A DNA stretch of 64,000 bases, from contig NZ_JAIKLE010000004.1 in the NCBI RefSeq assembly GCF_022267315.1, positions 1 to 64,000 on the forward strand, given 5' to 3'. This DNA comes from Maribellus maritimus (GTDB taxonomy: Bacteria; Bacteroidota; Bacteroidia; Bacteroidales; Prolixibacteraceae). Position 1 is the stretch's first letter. Each line of letters starts with the position of its first letter. Positions 16,796 through 26,793 of the stretch are shown here, one piece after another. Both the position numbers and the translations under genes were made by a program. The notes under the pieces are model-generated. The model saw only the letters and a program-made list of their open reading frames with translations. It searched no databases and was not told the origin of the DNA.

Positions 16796-18877
16796 ATGAA
16801 GAAATTAAGTTTTGTTTTGCTTATTGCAATATTTTGGAGTTGCACACAAAAAGAAGAAATGAAAAATTCATCAGAAAATTATTTGCCGGAAACTCCCACG
16901 CTTTCATCAGACAAAATGACACCCGAAGTGCTTTGGTCGTTTGGCAGAGTAGGAGGGGCACAGGTTTCCCCCGACCGTAAAACAGTATTGTACACGGTTA
17001 CCTATTATAATATTGAAGAAAATAAATCGTACCGTGATATTTATACCGTTCCGGTTGCCGGAGGCGAGGCTAAAAATATCACTAACACCGGAGTCAACGA
17101 GTCGTCGGCAGCATGGCGGCCCGATGGGAAAAAAATTGGCTATCTTTCTTCTCAGTCGGGAGAGATTCAGCTATGGGAAATAAAGCCGGACGGAAGCGGA
17201 GCCAAACAAATTACACATGTCGATGGTGGAATTTCGGGCTTTGGCTATTCTCCCGATCAGTCGAAAATATTTTATGTAAAAAATGTAAAACTCGACGAAG
17301 ACATTCACGACCTTTTTCCGGATCTGCCAAAAGCAGATGCCCGGCTTGAAAATAACATTATGTATCGCCACTGGGATACCTGGCACGATTATACTTACAA
17401 TCACATTTTTATTGCCGATTATTCAGAGAATATTTCAAAAGGGAAGGACATTATGGAAGGGGAAAAATATGATTCGCCCATGAAACCTTTTGGTGGAACA
17501 GAGCAGATTGCATGGAGTGTTGATAGTAAAACACTGGCATACACCTGCAAAAAGAAAGAGGGGAAAGCCTATTCTGTTTCCACCAATTCTGATATTTATT
17601 TTTACAGTTTGGAAACGGGCAAAACAATAAATTTTACTTCAGGAATGATGGGGTATGACCAGAACCCCGTTTTTTCTCCCAATGGAAAATATGTGGCCTG
17701 GGAAAGTATGGCGCGCGACGGCTATGAGTCGGACAAATTGCGTTTGTTTGTAGCCGACTTGGAAAATGGTGAAAAAACAGATTTTTCTGAAAGTTTTGAC
17801 CAAAATTCAAATGGTCTGGTATGGAGCAGCGACAGTAAATCAATCTTTTTTATCAGCGATATTCACGCTACCGATGAAATTTACAGGCTCGATTTGGTAG
17901 ATGGTTCAATTGTTCGTTTAACCGACGGCGTTCACAATTATCAAACTGTTTTGCCAACAGGCGAAAAGCTGGTCGCACAAAAAGTCTCCATGTCACAGCC
18001 GGCTGAATTATATCTTGTAGATCCGGTTTCCGGGCAAGATGAAGCACTGACTTCGGTAAATAAAGGACTACTCGATCAGTTGACAATGGGAAAAGTAGAA
18101 GAACGCTGGCTGGAAACTACCGACGGGAAGCAAATGTTGGTTTGGGTAATTTATCCTCCCCATTTTGATCCTAATAAAAAATATCCCACACTTTTGTATA
18201 ACCAGGGCGGGCCGCAGGGTACGGTAAGTCAGTTTTGGTCCTATCGCTGGAATTTCCAGATGATGGCCGCCAATGATTATATAATTGTTGCACCCAACCG
18301 CCGTGGATTGCCCGGATTTGGACAGGAGTGGAATGAGCAGATTTCAAAAGATTATGGTGGCCAAAACATAAAAGATCTTCTCACTGCAATTGACGAAATG
18401 GCGAAAGAACCTTTTGTAGATGAAACCAGGCTGGGTGCAGTTGGAGCCAGTTATGGCGGGTTTTCAGTTATGTTTCTTGCAGGGCATCACGACGGACGAT
18501 TTAAAGCATTTATTGCGCACGATGGTATTTTTAACTTCGAACAGATGTATACAACTACCGAGGAGATGTGGTTTGTAAACTGGGATCTCGGTGGCCCCTT
18601 TTGGGATAAATCCAATGCCGCTGCACAGCGTTCGTACTCTTTTTCACCACATAAATATGTGCAAAACTGGGATACGCCAATATTAATTGTCCAGGGCGAA
18701 AAAGATTTCAGGGTGCCAACCGGACAGGGAATGGCTGCATTTAATGCTGCTGTTTTGAGGGATGTGCCAGCTGAGTTTCTTTATTTTCCGGAAGAAAACC
18801 ATTGGGTGCTCCAACCTCAAAACGGAATTTTATGGCAGCGCGTATTTTTTAACTGGCTGGATAAGTGGTTGAAGTAA
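16796..18877 (+). CDS. S9 family peptidase lipoprotein (prolyl-oligopeptidase/acylaminoacyl-peptidase type)
   Basis: A 693-aa exported serine peptidase. The signal peptide ends at a lipobox-like FWSC (Cys16). Residues about 40-400 form a WD40-like beta-propeller with repeated SPD/SPNGK and SVDSK motifs, and the C-terminal alpha/beta hydrolase domain carries the nucleophile in GASYGG, the acid in GEKDFRVP and the His in EENHWV. It probably trims oligopeptides in the periplasm. It is single-gene, followed by a terminator hairpin at 18910. Confidence 0.92.
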   Translation: MKKLSFVLLIAIFWSCTQKEEMKNSSENYLPETPTLSSDKMTPEVLWSFGRVGGAQVSPDRKTVLYTVTYYNIEENKSYRDIYTVPVAGGEAKNITNTGVNESSAAWRPDGKKIGYLSSQSGEIQLWEIKPDGSGAKQITHVDGGISGFGYSPDQSKIFYVKNVKLDEDIHDLFPDLPKADARLENNIMYRHWDTWHDYTYNHIFIADYSENISKGKDIMEGEKYDSPMKPFGGTEQIAWSVDSKTLAYTCKKKEGKAYSVSTNSDIYFYSLETGKTINFTSGMMGYDQNPVFSPNGKYVAWESMARDGYESDKLRLFVADLENGEKTDFSESFDQNSNGLVWSSDSKSIFFISDIHATDEIYRLDLVDGSIVRLTDGVHNYQTVLPTGEKLVAQKVSMSQPAELYLVDPVSGQDEALTSVNKGLLDQLTMGKVEERWLETTDGKQMLVWVIYPPHFDPNKKYPTLLYNQGGPQGTVSQFWSYRWNFQMMAANDYIIVAPNRRGLPGFGQEWNEQISKDYGGQNIKDLLTAIDEMAKEPFVDETRLGAVGASYGGFSVMFLAGHHDGRFKAFIAHDGIFNFEQMYTTTEEMWFVNWDLGGPFWDKSNAAAQRSYSFSPHKYVQNWDTPILIVQGEKDFRVPTGQGMAAFNAAVLRDVPAEFLYFPEENHWVLQPQNGILWQRVFFNWLDKWLK

Positions 18878-18909
18878 TGTTTATTCAATCACGAAACTAA
18901 AAATAGATT

Positions 18910-18939
18910 ACCATTTCATTGAATTGAGATGGTTTTTAT
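18910..18939 (+). terminator. Terminator after the S9 peptidase gene
   Basis: ACCATTTCA (18910-18918) pairs with TGAGATGGT (18925-18933) with one G-T wobble, followed by TTTTTATTTATT. It lies between two convergent genes. Confidence 0.6.
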
Positions 18940-20048
18940 TTATTCAGAACATAGTTCTCATATCCTTTTTTTACCAATGCAAAATATTGGATTGATTTGT
19001 CCCAGTTGTAAGAAACTTCGTGTCCTAAATATTTCTCGGCGTTTTTACTATCGAAATTGTAACAATGATTAACAAGAACAGCGTTTTGGCGGGTTAAACG
19101 AGAAAATAATTTTTCAATTCTGGTTTCGTCGGTTAACTGTTCCCTCTTTTCAATTGGTTGCATAGGTAGTTTATAAAGTTTTCCTAACGTTTCAGCTAAA
19201 TAGGAGGGGCTTAAGGGATGACTGTCAGTAATGTTAAAGATAGGATTGGGAAAATCTTTTCTTTCGCAAATTGTTAAAATACACTGTGCTGCTATATCTG
19301 TAGGAAGAATATTTGCGGCACCTGTGGGAGGAGCACAAAAGCGAATGACTTTTTCATCTTTTTTTACTCTTGACTGAAGAGCTGCCAAAGCTCCCATATA
19401 TTCATAAAATCCAAAAATTGAATTTGAGAATCCTGTTTTGGAATCGCCAAGCAATCCGGGGAGTCTAAAAATCAAATAATCGATGTTGTTTTCTTCTCCA
19501 CACTTTTTTACGAGCTCCTCTGCTTGCGCTTTGCTTTCGATATAAACGTTTGGGAAACTATTGGAATTATAAAATTTTTCTTCTACCAGTGTTTCATTTC
19601 CATTTTTACTACCGGTAATAAATGCAGTTGATATTTGAATATACCGACTTTTTTTCTCTACCGCTAAATCAAGCAGCATGCGCGTTCCTTCAACATTAAT
19701 CTGCTGGCACAAAGCGCGATGTTTACTTTCATATCGTAAAATTGCTGCAGCATTATAAATTTCATCTATTTGAGTATTTTCTAAAATCTCGTTGTCTTTT
19801 TTTGAAAGTCCAAAATTTTGTTGAGACAGATCTCCTTCCAGTAGTGTTAAGTTCCTGAATAGCTTTTTATCAATTTGAAATTCGGGATTGACTAGTTGGT
19901 TATTTTTTATTAATACTGATTTTCGTCCTTCAAGGGAATTTCCATCTTTAGATCTACCTAGTAGTATAACGTTATATCCCTTTTTTAAAAGGCCATAAAC
20001 GAGATATTGACCCGCAAATCCGAGCCCACCGGTTAAAAATATATTCAT
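18936..20048 (-). CDS. NAD(P)-dependent SDR-family epimerase/reductase
   Basis: A 370-aa extended SDR. The Rossmann motif TGGLGFAG sits at the very start; the LLGRS strand and an NAAAILRYESKHR block follow, and the catalytic YxxxK is in VYIESKAQAEEL. The overall pattern is closer to the NAD-binding_4 (thioester reductase/fatty acyl-CoA reductase) group than to sugar epimerases. The ATG at 20048 (MNIFLTGG) is preferred over 20063 because the fold begins there. The substrate is unknown. Confidence 0.78.
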   Translation of the reverse strand: MNIFLTGGLGFAGQYLVYGLLKKGYNVILLGRSKDGNSLEGRKSVLIKNNQLVNPEFQIDKKLFRNLTLLEGDLSQQNFGLSKKDNEILENTQIDEIYNAAAILRYESKHRALCQQINVEGTRMLLDLAVEKKSRYIQISTAFITGSKNGNETLVEEKFYNSNSFPNVYIESKAQAEELVKKCGEENNIDYLIFRLPGLLGDSKTGFSNSIFGFYEYMGALAALQSRVKKDEKVIRFCAPPTGAANILPTDIAAQCILTICERKDFPNPIFNITDSHPLSPSYLAETLGKLYKLPMQPIEKREQLTDETRIEKLFSRLTRQNAVLVNHCYNFDSKNAEKYLGHEVSYNWDKSIQYFALVKKGYENYVLNK

Positions 20049-20455
20049 AACTTTATTCAACATAATTCCAGATAAAAATCCGGATTCGGTTAGTTATTAA
20101 AACTTTTTTTGTCAGCAGGAAATACAAAGGACAAGAAAGTATACGCTTACAACCCCCATTTTAAAGATATTTTCTACTAACAGATTTACTATTTACAAAA
20201 GTATATTATAAATATGCTTGTAATATGATTTGCCCAAAAATATTAATAATAAGTTTACTTTAAAAAATCGTAGTGGGTATTTGGTTTAATGCCTTATGAT
20301 TTGAATTCATGCGGATAATCGGGACCAAAAAACTTTGGCAAAAAAAATTAACTTTTGTTCTTTTTGTTACCGGCTTTTTGCATTATTTCGTTGGGTGATT
20401 AAAGCGAATTTTGCTGAGTGTCAATAACTTTTATTTTGTTAATTTCTGAACAAAA
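20049..20455. other. AT-rich intergenic stretch without a gene
   Basis: About 400 bp between two minus-strand genes. No ORF longer than a few dozen codons and no repeat was recognised. It presumably contains the promoter of the SDR gene. Confidence 0.5.
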
Positions 20456-21721
20456 CTATTCTTTCAGCATTAGTCGGATTAGATTGAGAGCAGTAGTCTT
20501 TCCCTTTTTCTGAATTAGTTCTCTTGGAGTATCATCGCCAATCTCGTAGGTTACTGCTTCTGCTCCAAATTCATAAAAGAAATATTTTGTTGAATTTATT
20601 TTGGGTTCATTGATATCGCTGGGACGGATGTTGGGCTCATATCCGGGAATTTCGTCACCAACGGCTGTTATTAAATCGGGAACCAGTCCGGGCATATTTC
20701 CTTTTTGTTCAGGCGGAACGGTATAATAAATGTCTTCAAATGTGGAGTGAAAATCAACTCCAAAGTAAAACGTTCCACCCTTGCTCACCGTGGTTTTCAT
20801 AAAGTCACGAATAGCCTGCGTTTCGGGTTGGTTAAAACTCTCCCAGTCGCGGTTTAAATCAATTCCACCTGAGCCATGACGCCAGTTTCCGTTATCAACA
20901 CCATCCGGATTTGCTAATGGAACAACAAATGTGGTATATTCATTTCTGAATTCTTCTGCAACTTTCGTTTCAGAACAAAGTGTTTCCACAAACCATTTCA
21001 TTGCCAGCCAGCCGGTAACTTCCGGCGGGTGTTGCCGCGATAAAACCATGATCAATTTTTTATTTTCCCGGTTCCCGATTTGCATTGCATTGATTGGCCT
21101 GCCTTCAAAACTTTTGCCGATTTCAAACATTGAAACAAAGGGCTTTTCCGCCAGCTTCATCGCCCAACTGTTGATTTGTTTTGAAGTTATTAGTTCCTGC
21201 GCAGCAATCCACAAAGTGTCAGAACTCAGCGAAAGATTCATTTCGCAAAACTTTGGGCTTTCTTCTTTTGCCAGAGAAACAGAATCCAAAAAATACAAAG
21301 TCGAATCAATCTTCTTCCAGTTCTTTCCATTGTTGCTTACTTTGGGGTAGTACCTGTGACTTACTCCTTCGTTGTAAGTGATCTTTAGCCTTACATTTTT
21401 TGGTGTCTCCGACCATATTTTAAATGCATACCACGGACTGCTGTTTATCGGTGTGTTTTCAGGAGTGACTAAAACTGTAAGCAAAGTATCATGGGTGAGT
21501 ACAGCTCCGTTTAGTCGTGCTCCCTCGAAATTATTGGAACAAAAAATTCCGGCTCCCAGGTTAAATGTTTTTTTAAGTTGATATTGAACAGGGCGTGTTT
21601 CCGTGTTTACCCTTTGTATCGGAGCTTGTCCTTTCCATTTTGTTTCTTTAATTGAGCAATTCCATACAAACAAAGACATGAACAAAAAAGATAAAATTGA
21701 TATGAATGCATTTTTTTTCAT
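20456..21721 (-). CDS. M14-family zinc carboxypeptidase lipoprotein
   Basis: A 421-aa exported protein with lipobox-like VWNC (Cys22). Residues about 50-180 are a beta-rich N-terminal domain; residues about 195-415 are the M14 catalytic domain with zinc ligands His231 and Glu234 (RQHPPEVTGW) and His325 (VDFHST). The substrate-binding NRDW (290-293) and the catalytic Glu in VTYEIGDD are present. It could hydrolyse peptides or peptidoglycan-derived amides. It stands alone and is divergent from the Gfo/Idh gene. Confidence 0.88.
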   Translation of the reverse strand: MKKNAFISILSFLFMSLFVWNCSIKETKWKGQAPIQRVNTETRPVQYQLKKTFNLGAGIFCSNNFEGARLNGAVLTHDTLLTVLVTPENTPINSSPWYAFKIWSETPKNVRLKITYNEGVSHRYYPKVSNNGKNWKKIDSTLYFLDSVSLAKEESPKFCEMNLSLSSDTLWIAAQELITSKQINSWAMKLAEKPFVSMFEIGKSFEGRPINAMQIGNRENKKLIMVLSRQHPPEVTGWLAMKWFVETLCSETKVAEEFRNEYTTFVVPLANPDGVDNGNWRHGSGGIDLNRDWESFNQPETQAIRDFMKTTVSKGGTFYFGVDFHSTFEDIYYTVPPEQKGNMPGLVPDLITAVGDEIPGYEPNIRPSDINEPKINSTKYFFYEFGAEAVTYEIGDDTPRELIQKKGKTTALNLIRLMLKE

Positions 21722-21846
21722 TGGTTAGCTGAATTTGCCGTATCTTTTTATTTCATTTAAAACTAAACATTTTTCAAGAGTAATTGATATTTGAAGTGGA
21801 ATGATTTCAAATCATTATTTTTGGAAAAAATTTGAAAATAGGTTTT

Positions 21847-22950
21847 ATGCAAAAAATACATATTGGATTTCTGGGAGCCGGTGGAATAGCAAGAGCGCAC
21901 GCCTATTCCATCCAGGCATTAAAATATTATTATAGTGAAGTTCCTAAATTAATATTTGAATCGGTGGCGTCGGTGCGCAAAGAAAGCCGGGAAAATTTTG
22001 CTCAAAAGTTTGGTTTTTCAAAAGCTGAGTCGGTAGCGGAATTCGCTACAAATAAAAATATAGATGCAGTTTTTATTTTAGGCCCAAACAAGGTTCATTT
22101 TGAACACTTTCAGCAGGCACTGCAAATGCCAAATGTAAAATATATTTATCTCGAGAAGCCGGTTTGTTCTTCAGTGCAGGAAGAAGAGGAAATGAAACAA
22201 CTTTTGAATGAGTTTGGCGGGAAAGTAAAAATCCAGGTAGGGTTTCAATACTTGCAAACTTCGTCGGTACGCGAAGCCCTAAAATTCTGGAAATCGGGAA
22301 AGTTGGGGAAACCTATCCATTTCGATTTAAAATATTATCATGGTGATTATTTGCAATCGTCGTACCGCGAAAAGCGTGTAACCCGTTTAACACCGGCGCC
22401 CGATGGTGGTGCCATGGCCGATCTGGGGTCGCACGGTATTAGTTTATTGATGGCTTTTATGGGGGAAGAGCTTCAGATTACCGGTGCTTTGCAAGGAGGA
22501 AATTTTGACGATGTTCCGTCAGGGTCTGATTTATTTAGTTCACTTTCAATGGTAGAACCTGAAACCGGAGCTGTAGGAAATATGTCGGCAAGCCGTATTA
22601 GTTCCGGGACCGGCGATTTGGTGCATCTTGAAATTTATGCTGAAAAAGGAGCATTAAAATATTCTTCAAAGCAATCGGAATACTATGAATATTATGAAGA
22701 AGGAACTAATCAGTGGGTAAAACAAATGGTGGGCAGCAATTACAAACCGGTAACCAGTTTTCCTTCCGGGCATGTTCCGCCGGGGTGGCTTCGTTCCATG
22801 GTTCATGCTCACTATTGCTTTTTTACCGGCGATGATGAGCCGACTTTTATTCCGGATTTAAACCATGGACTTGCCGTCCAGCGCATTGTCAGAGAAACCG
22901 CCGATCATTTGAACGAATTTAGAAATAAATATAAAAATGGGGGAGCGTAG
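21847..22950 (+). CDS. Gfo/Idh/MocA-family oxidoreductase
   Basis: A 367-aa NAD(P)-dependent sugar oxidoreductase-type protein: N-terminal Rossmann fold (HIGFLGAGGIARAH), the conserved EKP triad in IYLEKPVCSS, and the GGAMADLGSHGISLL helix with the catalytic-position His. No signal peptide is present, unlike the family member at 62599. The TTG at 21832 would add five residues, and the ATG at 21847 is more likely. It overlaps malQ by 14 bp, so the two are translationally coupled. The substrate is unknown. Confidence 0.85.
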   Translation: MQKIHIGFLGAGGIARAHAYSIQALKYYYSEVPKLIFESVASVRKESRENFAQKFGFSKAESVAEFATNKNIDAVFILGPNKVHFEHFQQALQMPNVKYIYLEKPVCSSVQEEEEMKQLLNEFGGKVKIQVGFQYLQTSSVREALKFWKSGKLGKPIHFDLKYYHGDYLQSSYREKRVTRLTPAPDGGAMADLGSHGISLLMAFMGEELQITGALQGGNFDDVPSGSDLFSSLSMVEPETGAVGNMSASRISSGTGDLVHLEIYAEKGALKYSSKQSEYYEYYEEGTNQWVKQMVGSNYKPVTSFPSGHVPPGWLRSMVHAHYCFFTGDDEPTFIPDLNHGLAVQRIVRETADHLNEFRNKYKNGGA

Positions 22951-24421
22951 AAGTGGAATTTTGCTGCATGTGACATCGTTACCCGGCAGTGAAGGAATTG
23001 GAACTTTTGGAGAAGACGCATTTCGTTTTGTTGATTTATTGGCGGAAGCCGGTCAGAAGATATGGCAGATTTTACCCCTCGGACCAGTGGGGTATGGGAA
23101 TTCACCTTATCAGTGTTATTCGGCTTTTGCGGGAAATATTTTTTTGATTGATTCAAAGAAGTTAGCAGATGAAGGTCTGCTGGATAAAAACGATGTTAAA
23201 AACAGTCCCCGTTTTAATTCCGGTGAAGTGGACTTCGCAAATATTGAGAAATGGAAATTGCCACTTTTGTATAAAGCATTCCGGAAATTTCAGACAAATA
23301 ATTATGGCGAGTTTCACAGTGAATATCAGACTTTTTTAAAGGAACACAGTTGGTGGCTAAAGGATTTTGCTCTTTTTATGTCGGCCAGAAGCCATTTTAA
23401 GGATGAACAATGGACTACCTGGCCTGATGAATTAAAATTCAGAACACCTGTGGGGATTCATAAGTTCCAGACAAAGCTTGAATCTGATGTAAATTTTTGG
23501 AAGTTTGTACAATTTCAGTTTTTCAGACAATGGTTTGTATTAAAAAAGTATGCAAATTCAAAAGGTGTCAAAATAATTGGCGATATGCCCTTATATGTTT
23601 CAACTGATAGTTCTGATGTTTGGACAAATACTGATATATTTATTTTGGATAAAAAATTAAGGCCCAAACAAGTTGGAGGCGTTCCTCCCGATTATTTTAG
23701 CGAAGACGGACAGTTGTGGGGAAATCCGGTTTTTGACTGGAAACGTATACAAGAACGTGATTATGATTGGTGGATGGCCCGTTTGCATTTTAACCTGAAT
23801 TTATTTGATGAAATCCGGATAGATCATTTTAGAGGGTTGGAATCATTTTGGGCGGTACCGGCAAGCGAAAAAACGGCAAGAAATGGCAAGTGGCTCCCTG
23901 CCAAAGGTTACGAAATGCTGTCAAAGTTTAATGACCAGATTGGCCATTTGCCGCTGATAGCTGAGGATTTGGGGCTTATTACAGCTGAAGTGGAAAAAAT
24001 GCGGCTTGATTTTGGATTACCCGGAATGAAAGTTCTGCAGTTTGCTTTCCGCTCAGACGCCACAAACGAATATCTTCCACACAACTATACTCAAAATTTT
24101 GTAGTGTACACCGGAACACACGACAACAATACGACATTGGGCTGGTTAAAAGCTTTAAAAGGAAAGGAAAAAAAGCTGGTGAAATTGTATTTGGGAGGAA
24201 CCGGCAAAGAAGCAGTGAAAAATATAATTGAAATGACATGGGCTTCGACAGCCAACACAGCAATTGTTCCTTTTCAGGATATATTGCAACTGGCAGCGAA
24301 AGCGAGAATGAATACTCCCGGAACAGCCAGTGGAAACTGGGGCTGGCGCTTTCGGTGGAAACAGTTAAAAAGCAGACAATTTGAATTTTTGAAAGCGATT
24401 ACCAAAATTTATAACCGGTGA
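22937..24421 (+). CDS. malQ: 4-alpha-glucanotransferase
   Basis: A 494-aa GH77 enzyme (amylomaltase) that transfers maltodextrin chains in glycogen/maltose metabolism. It begins RRSGILLHVTSLPG; catalytic features are the nucleophile region EIRIDHFRGLESFW, the acid/base region LIAEDLG and the transition-state stabilising YTGTHDNNTTLGW. It lacks the N-terminal starch-binding extension found in larger Bacteroides enzymes. It overlaps the upstream oxidoreductase gene. Together with the glycogen synthase at 33488 it supports glycogen turnover. Confidence 0.96.
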   Translation: MGERRSGILLHVTSLPGSEGIGTFGEDAFRFVDLLAEAGQKIWQILPLGPVGYGNSPYQCYSAFAGNIFLIDSKKLADEGLLDKNDVKNSPRFNSGEVDFANIEKWKLPLLYKAFRKFQTNNYGEFHSEYQTFLKEHSWWLKDFALFMSARSHFKDEQWTTWPDELKFRTPVGIHKFQTKLESDVNFWKFVQFQFFRQWFVLKKYANSKGVKIIGDMPLYVSTDSSDVWTNTDIFILDKKLRPKQVGGVPPDYFSEDGQLWGNPVFDWKRIQERDYDWWMARLHFNLNLFDEIRIDHFRGLESFWAVPASEKTARNGKWLPAKGYEMLSKFNDQIGHLPLIAEDLGLITAEVEKMRLDFGLPGMKVLQFAFRSDATNEYLPHNYTQNFVVYTGTHDNNTTLGWLKALKGKEKKLVKLYLGGTGKEAVKNIIEMTWASTANTAIVPFQDILQLAAKARMNTPGTASGNWGWRFRWKQLKSRQFEFLKAITKIYNR

Positions 24422-24454
24422 AGTTTTTTTGTTTTGCAGTATATCCCAATTGTT

Positions 24455-25258
24455 TTAACAACACAACATCACGGCTTTCATAAATTTTTCAGGTTGCTCG
24501 GCATGAAGCCAGTGCCCTGCATCAGAAATATCAACGATGGTTGCTTCCGGATAAATTTCCTTGATGAGTTTTTCATCTTCAGGCAAAATATATCTCGATT
24601 TCATTCCGCGAATAAAAATGACAGGGTAACTGGTTATTGGAATCCTGTCTTCGAGCCAATTTTTATTAACACCACTGACAATTTCATCTAGGTTTTCATA
24701 CAAAACTTCAACATTAATTCGCCACTTGTAACGTTTGGTTTTTTTATCTTTCGCAACATTTTTTAGCAGGAATTGCCTGATTCTTTGGTCATCGATTTTC
24801 TCTGCCAGTCGCTCCTCTACATCGTTTCTTATTTCTATTTCATTAAAATCGATGTCTTGCATAGCCAGTAAAATATTCTGATGGAGATAAAACTGACTAT
24901 CTTCTTTTAACTGCATGTAGTCTTTTGGAGCAATATCTGCAATTACTAATTTTTCTATTTTTTCAGGATAGTCGGCTGCAAACCACATGGCTGTTTTTCC
25001 TCCCATACTGTGACCCAGAAGTGTTGCTTTTTCGATACCGTGTTTTTCAAAAAACAGATTTAAATCTTCTTTCATGGAATCAAAAGTATGTTCGTCGGAA
25101 AACGGAGAACGGCCATGATTGCGCTGGTCTATCAGATAAACGGTGTATCTTTCAGCCAGTCTTTTTCCAATATTTAACCAGTTGTCGGATGAGCCGTACA
25201 AACCGTGAATAATGACCAAAGGCGCTCCCTTTCCTTTTTTCCGATAAAATAAGTCCAT
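24455..25258 (-). CDS. Alpha/beta hydrolase, YbfF-like esterase
   Basis: A 267-aa cytosolic hydrolase: oxyanion-hole region VIIHGLYGSSDNW, nucleophile in LLGHSMGGKTAMW, and the catalytic His in DAGHWLHAEQP. The pattern is close to YbfF-type acyl-CoA/ester hydrolases. It lies 77 bp downstream of pdxJ on the same strand and may be co-transcribed with it. Confidence 0.88.
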   Translation of the reverse strand: MDLFYRKKGKGAPLVIIHGLYGSSDNWLNIGKRLAERYTVYLIDQRNHGRSPFSDEHTFDSMKEDLNLFFEKHGIEKATLLGHSMGGKTAMWFAADYPEKIEKLVIADIAPKDYMQLKEDSQFYLHQNILLAMQDIDFNEIEIRNDVEERLAEKIDDQRIRQFLLKNVAKDKKTKRYKWRINVEVLYENLDEIVSGVNKNWLEDRIPITSYPVIFIRGMKSRYILPEDEKLIKEIYPEATIVDISDAGHWLHAEQPEKFMKAVMLCC

Positions 25259-25335
25259 AAAACAGTGATGCTTTTTATACGATATAAGTTCTTTTGTTAA
25301 TCAACTTCAAACTTTTAAAATTGTTTGGGATAATT

Positions 25336-26049
25336 TTATTTCAAACATTCCAGGTATTTCTGAATGGTAGTTTCAAGTCCAAGATAGAGTGCATCTGCAA
25401 TCAACGCATGTCCGATAGAAACTTCTTTGAGATTTGGAATATGTTTGAACATGTAATTCAGATTTTCAAGATTTAGATCGTGTCCCGCATTTACGTCTAT
25501 CTCCAGCGAATCGGCAACTTTCGCAGCCTCAACAAACGGTTCAATTGCTTTACTTCGGTTGATGGGGTATAACGATGCATAAGGTTCGGTATACAATTCT
25601 ATTCTGTCGGTTTTTGTTTCCGCGGCACCTTCAATCATCGACGGATTTGCATCCACAAAAATGGAAGTCCTTATACCGTTTTCTTTTAATTCCGAAATAA
25701 CATCTTTCAGAAAACCCAGATTTTTCCATGTATCCCATCCGTGGTCGCTGGTTAGCTGGTAATGTGTGTCAGGAACCAAAGTAACCTGATCGGCCCGGAC
25801 TTCCATAACCATTTTCAGAAAATCTTTACTGGGGTAACCTTCTATGTTAAACTCTGTGGTTATTAGAGGTTTTATTTCATATACGTCTTTGCGTGTAATG
25901 TGTCTTTCGTCTGGACGGGGATGAATTGTAATTCCTTGTGCACCAAATTTTTGGCAGTTTATGGTGGCGTCTTTTACACTGGGTACCGCTCCTCCCCGGG
26001 AGTTTCGTAGTGTTGCTATTTTGTTTATATTTACACTAAGTCTTGTCAT
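25336..26049 (-). CDS. pdxJ: Pyridoxine 5'-phosphate synthase
   Basis: A 237-aa TIM-barrel enzyme that condenses 3-amino-2-oxopropyl phosphate with deoxyxylulose 5-phosphate in the DXP-dependent vitamin B6 pathway. Family landmarks are LSVNINKIATLRNSRGG at the start, GITIHPRPDERHI, a VTLVPD strand and DVNAGHDLNLENL. It is divergent from the CBS-nadK operon with a 70-bp shared promoter region. Confidence 0.96.
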   Translation of the reverse strand: MTRLSVNINKIATLRNSRGGAVPSVKDATINCQKFGAQGITIHPRPDERHITRKDVYEIKPLITTEFNIEGYPSKDFLKMVMEVRADQVTLVPDTHYQLTSDHGWDTWKNLGFLKDVISELKENGIRTSIFVDANPSMIEGAAETKTDRIELYTEPYASLYPINRSKAIEPFVEAAKVADSLEIDVNAGHDLNLENLNYMFKHIPNLKEVSIGHALIADALYLGLETTIQKYLECLK

Positions 26050-26119
26050 TTTAAATAGAAATATTAACGACGCAAGTTACAATTTTCAATTTGAAACGTT
26101 AAATTAAAAAAGTAAAGAA

Positions 26120-26785
26120 TTGCTGGCAGAGAGTTTAATATCGGATGTAGTGCCTTCCATAGCTAGTTCTGAAAAAGGACAAAAAGCATTGAGTTGTATG
26201 GATGTATACAGGGTTTCGCATATTCCTGTGGTTAACAATTCAACCTATGTAGGATTGGTTTCAGATAAAATGATTTACGATTTGGATTTGATCGATAAAC
26301 CAATCGAAATGGAAATAGAGAAGCTGAATACGAGTCATGTTCACAAAGAACAACACATTTTTGAAGTGGCTATTTTAATGTACAAACTCAAGTTAAGTGT
26401 AATTGCTGTTCTCGATACTGAACATTATTATTTGGGTGCAATAACATTGTACGATTTAGCCAGAAGATTTGCCCGTTTATTTTCATTGCAGGAGATAGGC
26501 GGGGTTATTACTCTCGAAATGAATATAAACGATTACTCTTTGGCTCATATAAGTCAGATTGTTGAGAGCAATGATGTTAAAATTTTAAGTATGTTTCTGA
26601 ATCGGGAACCGGGAACTTCCAATCTCGACGTCATCCTGAAACTCGATAAAGAAGATTTGTCGCCGTTGATTCAGGCATTTATGAGATATGATTATAATGT
26701 TAAGGCGGTTTACCTCGACCACACCATGTTAAATGATTTATATAAAGATCGTTTTGACCAATTCATGAAATTTATGAACATTTAA
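26120..26785 (+). CDS. CBS-domain protein
   Basis: A 221-aa protein with two CBS-like repeats (about 10-60 and 72-125: SHIPVVNNSTYVGLVSD and SVIAVLDTEHYYLGAITLYDLA) followed by an ACT-like C-terminal region. CBS pairs bind adenosine nucleotides and regulate partners. It begins at TTG 26120 and is followed after 8 bp by nadK, a gene order I recall as common in Bacteroidota; the two may be functionally linked. Confidence 0.82.
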   Translation: MLAESLISDVVPSIASSEKGQKALSCMDVYRVSHIPVVNNSTYVGLVSDKMIYDLDLIDKPIEMEIEKLNTSHVHKEQHIFEVAILMYKLKLSVIAVLDTEHYYLGAITLYDLARRFARLFSLQEIGGVITLEMNINDYSLAHISQIVESNDVKILSMFLNREPGTSNLDVILKLDKEDLSPLIQAFMRYDYNVKAVYLDHTMLNDLYKDRFDQFMKFMNI

Positions 26786-26793
26786 ATGATTCA